From the NCBI GenBank assembly GCA_000434335.1, contig FR878248.1:1-8549 (forward strand): a stretch of DNA of 8,549 nucleotides, read 5' to 3'. Shown one piece after another: positions 6,084 through 8,549 of the stretch. The notes beneath the pieces are model-generated. The model did not search any database. It saw only the letters and a list, made by a program, of their open reading frames with translations, and was not told where the DNA came from. A program made the translations under genes and the position numbers. Numbering within the stretch: the stretch's first letter is position 1; each line of letters begins with the position of its first letter. This DNA comes from Clostridium sp. CAG:492 (GTDB lineage: Bacteria; Bacillota; Clostridia; TANB77; CAG-508).

Positions 6084-6521
6084 ATGAAAGTTAAAGATTG
6101 TATGTGTGATAGTGTAGTTTGGTTAACTCCAGAAACATCTGTTTGCGATTGTGCAAAATTAATGTGTGAACAACATATAGGAAGTATTCCTGTATGTGAT
6201 AAAAATCAAAATGTAGTTGGTCTTGTAACAGACAGAGATATCCTTTTAAGAACAGTAGCTTGCAACAAAGATATACACACTACTAAATTAAGTGATATAA
6301 TGACAACAAATGTTTGCTGTTGTGATGCAAACAATGATGTAAATCAAGCAACAAAATTAATGTCAGAAAATCAAGTAAGAAGAATACCTGTAGTTGACAA
6401 CAACAAAATAGTTGGAATATTAACATTAGGAGACTTAGCTAAAAATGAAGATATAACAAATCAACAAGTTGTAAATACTTTTGAAAATATATGTAACTGC
6501 AACCATAAAAATGCCGAATAA
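6084..6521 (+). CDS. Cysteine-rich protein with two CBS domains
   Basis: This 145-residue cytoplasmic protein is a stand-alone pair of CBS domains, a fold that usually binds adenine nucleotides and signals energy or redox state. The first spans about residues 1-60, with HIGSIPVCD (31-39) and VGLVTDRDILLR (45-56). The second spans about 68-125, with QVRRIPVVD (97-105) and VGILTLGDLA (110-119). No enzyme domain is attached, so it probably acts through ligand or partner binding. Twelve cysteines stand out: C6, C8, C21, C23, C28, C38, C60, C78-C80, C137 and C139. They include CMC, CDC, CCC and CNC clusters that could bind metal or respond to oxidation. The ATG follows AAAGGA at a spacing of about 11 bases. 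It has its own upstream inverted repeats and no clear terminator of its own. The fold is certain; the role is not known. Confidence 0.9.
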   Translation: MKVKDCMCDSVVWLTPETSVCDCAKLMCEQHIGSIPVCDKNQNVVGLVTDRDILLRTVACNKDIHTTKLSDIMTTNVCCCDANNDVNQATKLMSENQVRRIPVVDNNKIVGILTLGDLAKNEDITNQQVVNTFENICNCNHKNAE

Positions 6522-6540
6522 AAAGCAGTAACTAAAACAG

Positions 6541-6570
6541 AGACGGTTCTAAAAAAATCAGGACCGTCCC
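6541..6570 (+). repeat. Diverged partial copy of the GGGGACGGTTCT repeat as a hairpin
   Basis: AGACGGTTCT (6541-6550) and AGGACCGTCCC (6560-6570) are two facing halves of the dispersed repeat. Nine bases pair (6542-6550 with 6560-6568) with one G-U, around an A-rich loop. The right half can instead pair with the complete copy at 6590-6616. Confidence 0.65.
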
Positions 6571-6589
6571 AAAATTTATGTTAATGGGT

Positions 6590-6616
6590 TGTCAATGGGG
6601 ACGGTTCTTTTTGACA
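6590..6616 (+). repeat. Dispersed 27-bp repeat, copy 1
   Basis: The core GGGGACGGTTCT (6597-6608) is bracketed by the inverted ends TGTCAA (6590-6595) and TTGACA (6611-6616). It matches copy 2 (7811-7837, opposite strand) at 26 of 27 bases and is clearly related to copy 3 (8452-8478). From general knowledge, GGGGACGGTTC-type palindromic repeats are dispersed in Firmicute genomes, some of them associated with REP-type transposases. No transposase is in this window. Confidence 0.75.
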
Positions 6617-6639
6617 CACTAATAAAATTTTAAATGAAT
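6611..6639 (+). promoter_or_regulatory. Possible ytvI promoter using the repeat end as -35
   Basis: The right end of repeat copy 1 is a perfect TTGACA -35 hexamer pointing at ytvI. Seventeen bases later lies only ATGAAT (6634-6639), which matches three of six -10 bases. The call is therefore weak, but no better sigma-A promoter is seen before ytvI. Confidence 0.3.
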
Positions 6640-6681
6640 AAAAAAGTTTAAATAGAATAAAATAGTACTGGTGATATACAT

Positions 6682-7773
6682 ATGATGATTAATGTAAAAG
6701 ATATAAAAAAGATAATTTATAAAATACTGATACTTGTTTTAACAATAGCTTTAATATGCTTAGGTTTTAAGCTGGCTATATTTTATATGCCATTTTTAAT
6801 AGCTTTTGTGTTGTATTTACTTATAGAGCCGATAATAAGATTTTGTATGAATAAATTTCATTTTAAAAGAAAGACAAGCAGTTTGCTTATTTTAATACTA
6901 GTTCTATCTATTATAATTGGATTGTTAGTGTGGGGGATAGTAACTATAATTTCAGAATCGTCTAATCTTCTTAGTAATCTAAATGAATATGTGAATATAA
7001 TACAAAATTTTGTTAATGAAAAGACAACAAAATTTGATTTTAGTAAAGTTCAACTTTCTCAAGAGCTAACAAGTATAATAAATAGCTCTAGTCATGACTT
7101 AATAAGTCATATTTCTGAAATCGTCAAGAACTTTCTTACAGGAGTTTTAACAAAACTTACATCATTACCTACAATAGGCTTTTATATTGTAATAACAATA
7201 ATGTCATTATATTTTATAAGTACAGATAAAATATATATGATAGACCAATTAGAGCATCATTTACCACGAACTTGGGTGAGGTCAATAGCAACTCATGTAA
7301 ATGGAATAGCTAAATCATTAGGTGGATATTTAAAAGCTCAAGCAATATTAATACTAGTATCATTCATTATCTCTTTAATAGGATTATATATATACAGTTG
7401 GGTAGGCTTTAATATAAAGTATCCGCTTCTAGCAGCATTAGGAATAGGATTTATAGATGCATTACCTATACTAGGCTCAGGAACAGTAATGGTACCTTGG
7501 GCAATAATATCAGCTTGTAAAGGAGACCTTACATTAGGAATAGCAATATTAGTATTATGGTTAATAATGTCTGTTATAAGACAAATAATAGAGCCAAAAA
7601 TAGTTAGTGGACAATTAGGAGTCCACCCAATATTTACACTAGTAGCAATGTACACAGGATTCAAATTTTGTGGAATATTAGGATTATTTGTAGGTCCTAT
7701 TATACTAATAGTATTAAAAAATATTTTTGAAAACAGAATAGATAAAGGATTAGTAAAATCAATAATAGAATGA
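6682..7773 (+). CDS. ytvI: AI-2E family membrane protein, probably sporulation protein YtvI
   Basis: A 363-residue polytopic inner-membrane protein of the AI-2E/PerM family. Likely membrane segments are at about 12-32, 33-55, 66-92, 163-181, 219-240, 247-270, 285-302 and 316-346, with a soluble stretch at 93-160. Family hallmarks are IDALPILGSGTVMVPWAI (258-275), EPKIVSGQLGVHP (304-316) and the glycine-rich end MYTGFKFCGILGLFVGP (323-339). Length and N-terminal pattern fit YtvI, a sporulation membrane protein of unknown transport role; the alternative is a general AI-2E permease. Two adjacent ATGs (6682, 6685) follow GGTGAT (6670-6675), which can pair with the 16S tail in place of a normal AGGAGG. 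The gene follows the repeat block at 6541-6616, and no terminator separates it from the small frame at 7810. Family assignment is firm; the subfamily is likely. Confidence 0.85.
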   Translation: MMINVKDIKKIIYKILILVLTIALICLGFKLAIFYMPFLIAFVLYLLIEPIIRFCMNKFHFKRKTSSLLILILVLSIIIGLLVWGIVTIISESSNLLSNLNEYVNIIQNFVNEKTTKFDFSKVQLSQELTSIINSSSHDLISHISEIVKNFLTGVLTKLTSLPTIGFYIVITIMSLYFISTDKIYMIDQLEHHLPRTWVRSIATHVNGIAKSLGGYLKAQAILILVSFIISLIGLYIYSWVGFNIKYPLLAALGIGFIDALPILGSGTVMVPWAIISACKGDLTLGIAILVLWLIMSVIRQIIEPKIVSGQLGVHPIFTLVAMYTGFKFCGILGLFVGPIILIVLKNIFENRIDKGLVKSIIE

Positions 7774-7809
7774 AAATAGTATGAAATAACACCATAGAAG
7801 CGGAAAGAT

Positions 7810-7905
7810 ATGCCAAAAAGAACCGTCCCCATTGACAAAGTTCCATTTGAGCAACTACTTGTTGAAGATATTAGAAAGGAATTAGAAGAAGAATATTTAA
7901 ACTAA
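7810..7905 (+). CDS. Possible 31-residue peptide starting inside a repeat copy
   Basis: An ATG at 7810 opens a 31-codon frame ending in TAA (7903-7905). TAG at 7795-7797 closes the frame upstream. The first nine residues, MPKRTVPID, come directly from repeat copy 2. The rest, from VPFEQLLVEDIRKELEEEY onwards, looks like an acidic amphipathic helix. The only ribosome binding site is a weak GGAAAG with two bases before the ATG. It lies 36 bases after ytvI, so it could be translated from the same message. It may also be the truncated end of an older gene into which the repeat was inserted. No family is recognised. Confidence 0.3.
   Translation: MPKRTVPIDKVPFEQLLVEDIRKELEEEYLN
7811..7837 (-). 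repeat. Dispersed 27-bp repeat, copy 2 (inverted)
   Basis: The plus strand reads AGAACCGTCCCC (7819-7830), the reverse complement of the copy 1 core, with TTGACA (7832-7837) at one end and TGCCAA (7811-7816) at the other. One C replaces the A of TGTCAA's partner, so the end palindrome has a single mismatch. Its orientation is opposite to copies 1 and 3. Confidence 0.75.
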
Positions 7906-7927
7906 AAAAAAGAAACCTCTTGCGAGG
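7904..7927 (-). terminator. Terminator of the GC-rich minus-strand gene
   Basis: Read on the minus strand, CCTC-GCAA-GAGG (7927-7916) is a short GC hairpin closed by a GNRA tetraloop, followed by TTTC and eight T's (7911-7904). It lies 31 bases past the stop of the gene at 7959-8321. A second A/T hairpin (AAAAGAAA 7928-7935, TTTCTTTT 7940-7947) sits beside it, so the block may also stop plus-strand transcripts from ytvI. Confidence 0.65.
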
Positions 7928-7958
7928 AAAAGAAACGTTTTTCTTTTTAGACTAGGAA

Positions 7959-8321
7959 TCAAAGAACAGTGTCGTTGTCTTTGAGAGGCATAAACTGATC
8001 GAACTTGGTTCTTACAACCGCATTCCATCCATTGCCTTCCATATTAGAAATGAGGATTCTGTAGTTGCTGTTATTGCCGAAAACGGCTTTTACCTGTTCC
8101 AGAGTCATCTTTTCGCCCTGATAATACCAGCCGGACACATTCTTTCTGTCTCCTGTGAGAGTTTGGCCGTCGATAACGGTTACGGTTCTGTCGAAGAAAC
8201 AAAATCCGAAACAATTATCGGGCAACTCAACTTTCTTAACATCACGCTCAGCAATCTCTTCAACAGAAGCTTCGCTGACAAAAAGTCCCGGATACAGAAA
8301 TTCTACATAGTGCTTTAACAT
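7959..8321 (-). CDS. Conserved-looking accessory protein of unknown function, probably transferred
   Basis: A 120-residue soluble protein on the minus strand, with ATG at 8321 and TGA at 7959-7961. AGGAG lies seven bases before the start, a promoter at 8422-8450 and a terminator at 7904-7927, so the unit is complete. The sequence starts MLKHYVEFLYPG. It then has an aromatic beta-rich middle with FGFCFFDRTVTV (39-50) and SGWYYQGEKMTLEQVKAVFG (63-82), and a final ISNMEGNGWNAVVRTK...QFMPL block. It has no signal peptide or membrane segment. I recall similar unnamed small proteins in gut Firmicutes but cannot name a family or function. By my count 104 of 240 bases (43%) at 7981-8220 are G or C, against 18-20 per 60 in samples of uvrA and ytvI. 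This and its bracketing by two inverted repeat copies suggest acquisition by transfer. Confidence 0.75.
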   Translation of the reverse strand: MLKHYVEFLYPGLFVSEASVEEIAERDVKKVELPDNCFGFCFFDRTVTVIDGQTLTGDRKNVSGWYYQGEKMTLEQVKAVFGNNSNYRILISNMEGNGWNAVVRTKFDQFMPLKDNDTVL

Positions 8322-8378
8322 AGATGTTCTCCTAATCTTTTAGCTCATTACTAGAATACCAGTACTGATTACTAAAAT

Positions 8379-8405
8379 GGTACATTTATTATATTTCGCT
8401 GTACC
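8379..8405 (-). promoter_or_regulatory. Small hairpin in the leader of the minus-strand gene
   Basis: GGTACA (8379-8384) and TGTACC (8400-8405) form a 6-bp stem with a 15-base loop. It lies about ten bases into the expected transcript from the promoter at 8422-8450 and about 58 bases before the start codon. No known regulatory RNA class is recognised. Confidence 0.3.
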
Positions 8406-8421
8406 CACGAATATTAATTAT

Positions 8422-8450
8422 ATTATACTACGAATCAACATAAAAAGCAA
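8422..8450 (-). promoter_or_regulatory. Sigma-A-type promoter of the minus-strand gene
   Basis: On the minus strand, TTGCTT (8450-8445) and a perfect TATAAT (8427-8422) are separated by exactly 17 bases. The leader to the start codon would be about 95 bases. Repeat copy 3 begins one base upstream of the -35. Confidence 0.7.
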
Positions 8451-8451
8451 T

Positions 8452-8478
8452 AGTCAATGGGGACGGTCCTGATTGACA
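8452..8478 (+). repeat. Dispersed 27-bp repeat, copy 3
   Basis: GTCAAT (8453-8458) and ATTGAC (8472-8477) bracket the core GGGGACGGTCCT (8459-8470). The layout and length match copy 1, with C for T in the core and a different right half. It lies in inverted orientation to copy 2, on the other side of the GC-rich gene. Confidence 0.7.
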
Positions 8479-8519
8479 ACCCTTGCCAACTCTAAACATA
8501 CAGAGCAAGTCATAATAAA

Positions 8520-8549
8520 ATATAGTAAGGACGTGCATTTTTACTATAT
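8520..8549. repeat. Inverted repeat at the window end
   Basis: ATATAGTAA (8520-8528) and TTACTATAT (8541-8549) are perfect 9-bp inverted repeats around GGACGTGCATTT. The right arm reaches the last base, so the stem may continue beyond the window. It could be a terminator of a gene outside, a promoter operator, or another mobile element end. No gene is seen between 8479 and 8549. Confidence 0.5.

Noticed and set aside
6541..6570. A normal Rho-independent terminator for the CBS gene
   Set aside because: The A-B hairpin is followed by CCAAAATTT and not a T run, so alone it is not a convincing terminator; only the B-C pairing has a T tract.
7338..7838. A 166-codon minus-strand frame antisense to ytvI
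   Set aside because: It lies almost wholly opposite well-supported ytvI coding sequence, starts at the repeat copy, has no ribosome binding site that I can see, and resembles no protein I recognise.
6541..8478. A CRISPR array from the recurring GGGGACGGTTCT units
   Set aside because: The copies are in mixed orientation, hundreds of bases apart and not separated by uniform spacers; no cas gene is present.

Overview
The window looks like a chromosomal stretch from a low-GC, probably spore-forming Firmicute of the clostridial type. The evidence is AT-rich coding sequence rich in ATA, AGA and TTA codons, strong AGGAGG-type ribosome binding sites, sigma-A-type promoters, Rho-independent terminators after most units, a YtvI-type sporulation membrane protein and a clostridial-style MurD. 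No species can be named from the sequence alone.

Layout. Positions 1-252 hold the 3' end of an unidentified gene and its terminator. Positions 278-3193 hold uvrA with its own promoter and a short inverted repeat in its leader. Positions 3194-3627 hold a complete miniature transcription unit on the minus strand, encoding a 21-residue lysine/asparagine-rich peptide. Back to back with it is a strong extended -10 promoter that drives murD (3628-5034) through a long foldable leader. Positions 5193-5923 hold a Tyr/Asn-rich, proline-tailed protein whose ribosome binding site sits in the loop of a perfect 15-bp hairpin. Positions 5993-6521 hold a cysteine-rich two-CBS-domain protein behind two inverted repeats. 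Positions 6541-6616 hold copies of a dispersed GGGGACGGTTCT repeat, followed by ytvI (6682-7773). Positions 7811-8478 form an accessory patch: two inverted copies of the same repeat bracket a clearly GC-richer minus-strand gene of unknown function that has its own promoter and terminator. The window ends inside another inverted repeat.

How the genes fit together. They do not form one pathway. UvrA (nucleotide excision repair) and MurD (peptidoglycan precursor synthesis) are housekeeping genes. The proline-rich protein and YtvI may both belong to sporulation. The CBS protein is probably a ligand-sensing or redox-sensing regulator. Most genes appear to be transcribed singly.

The most interesting signal is the hairpin at 5193-5232. 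It places the Shine-Dalgarno sequence in the apical loop and buries the start codon in the stem, the layout used in engineered toehold riboregulators. Next are the 21-residue minus-strand gene, the structured murD leader, and the dispersed repeat that could act as an attenuator and frames a probably transferred gene.
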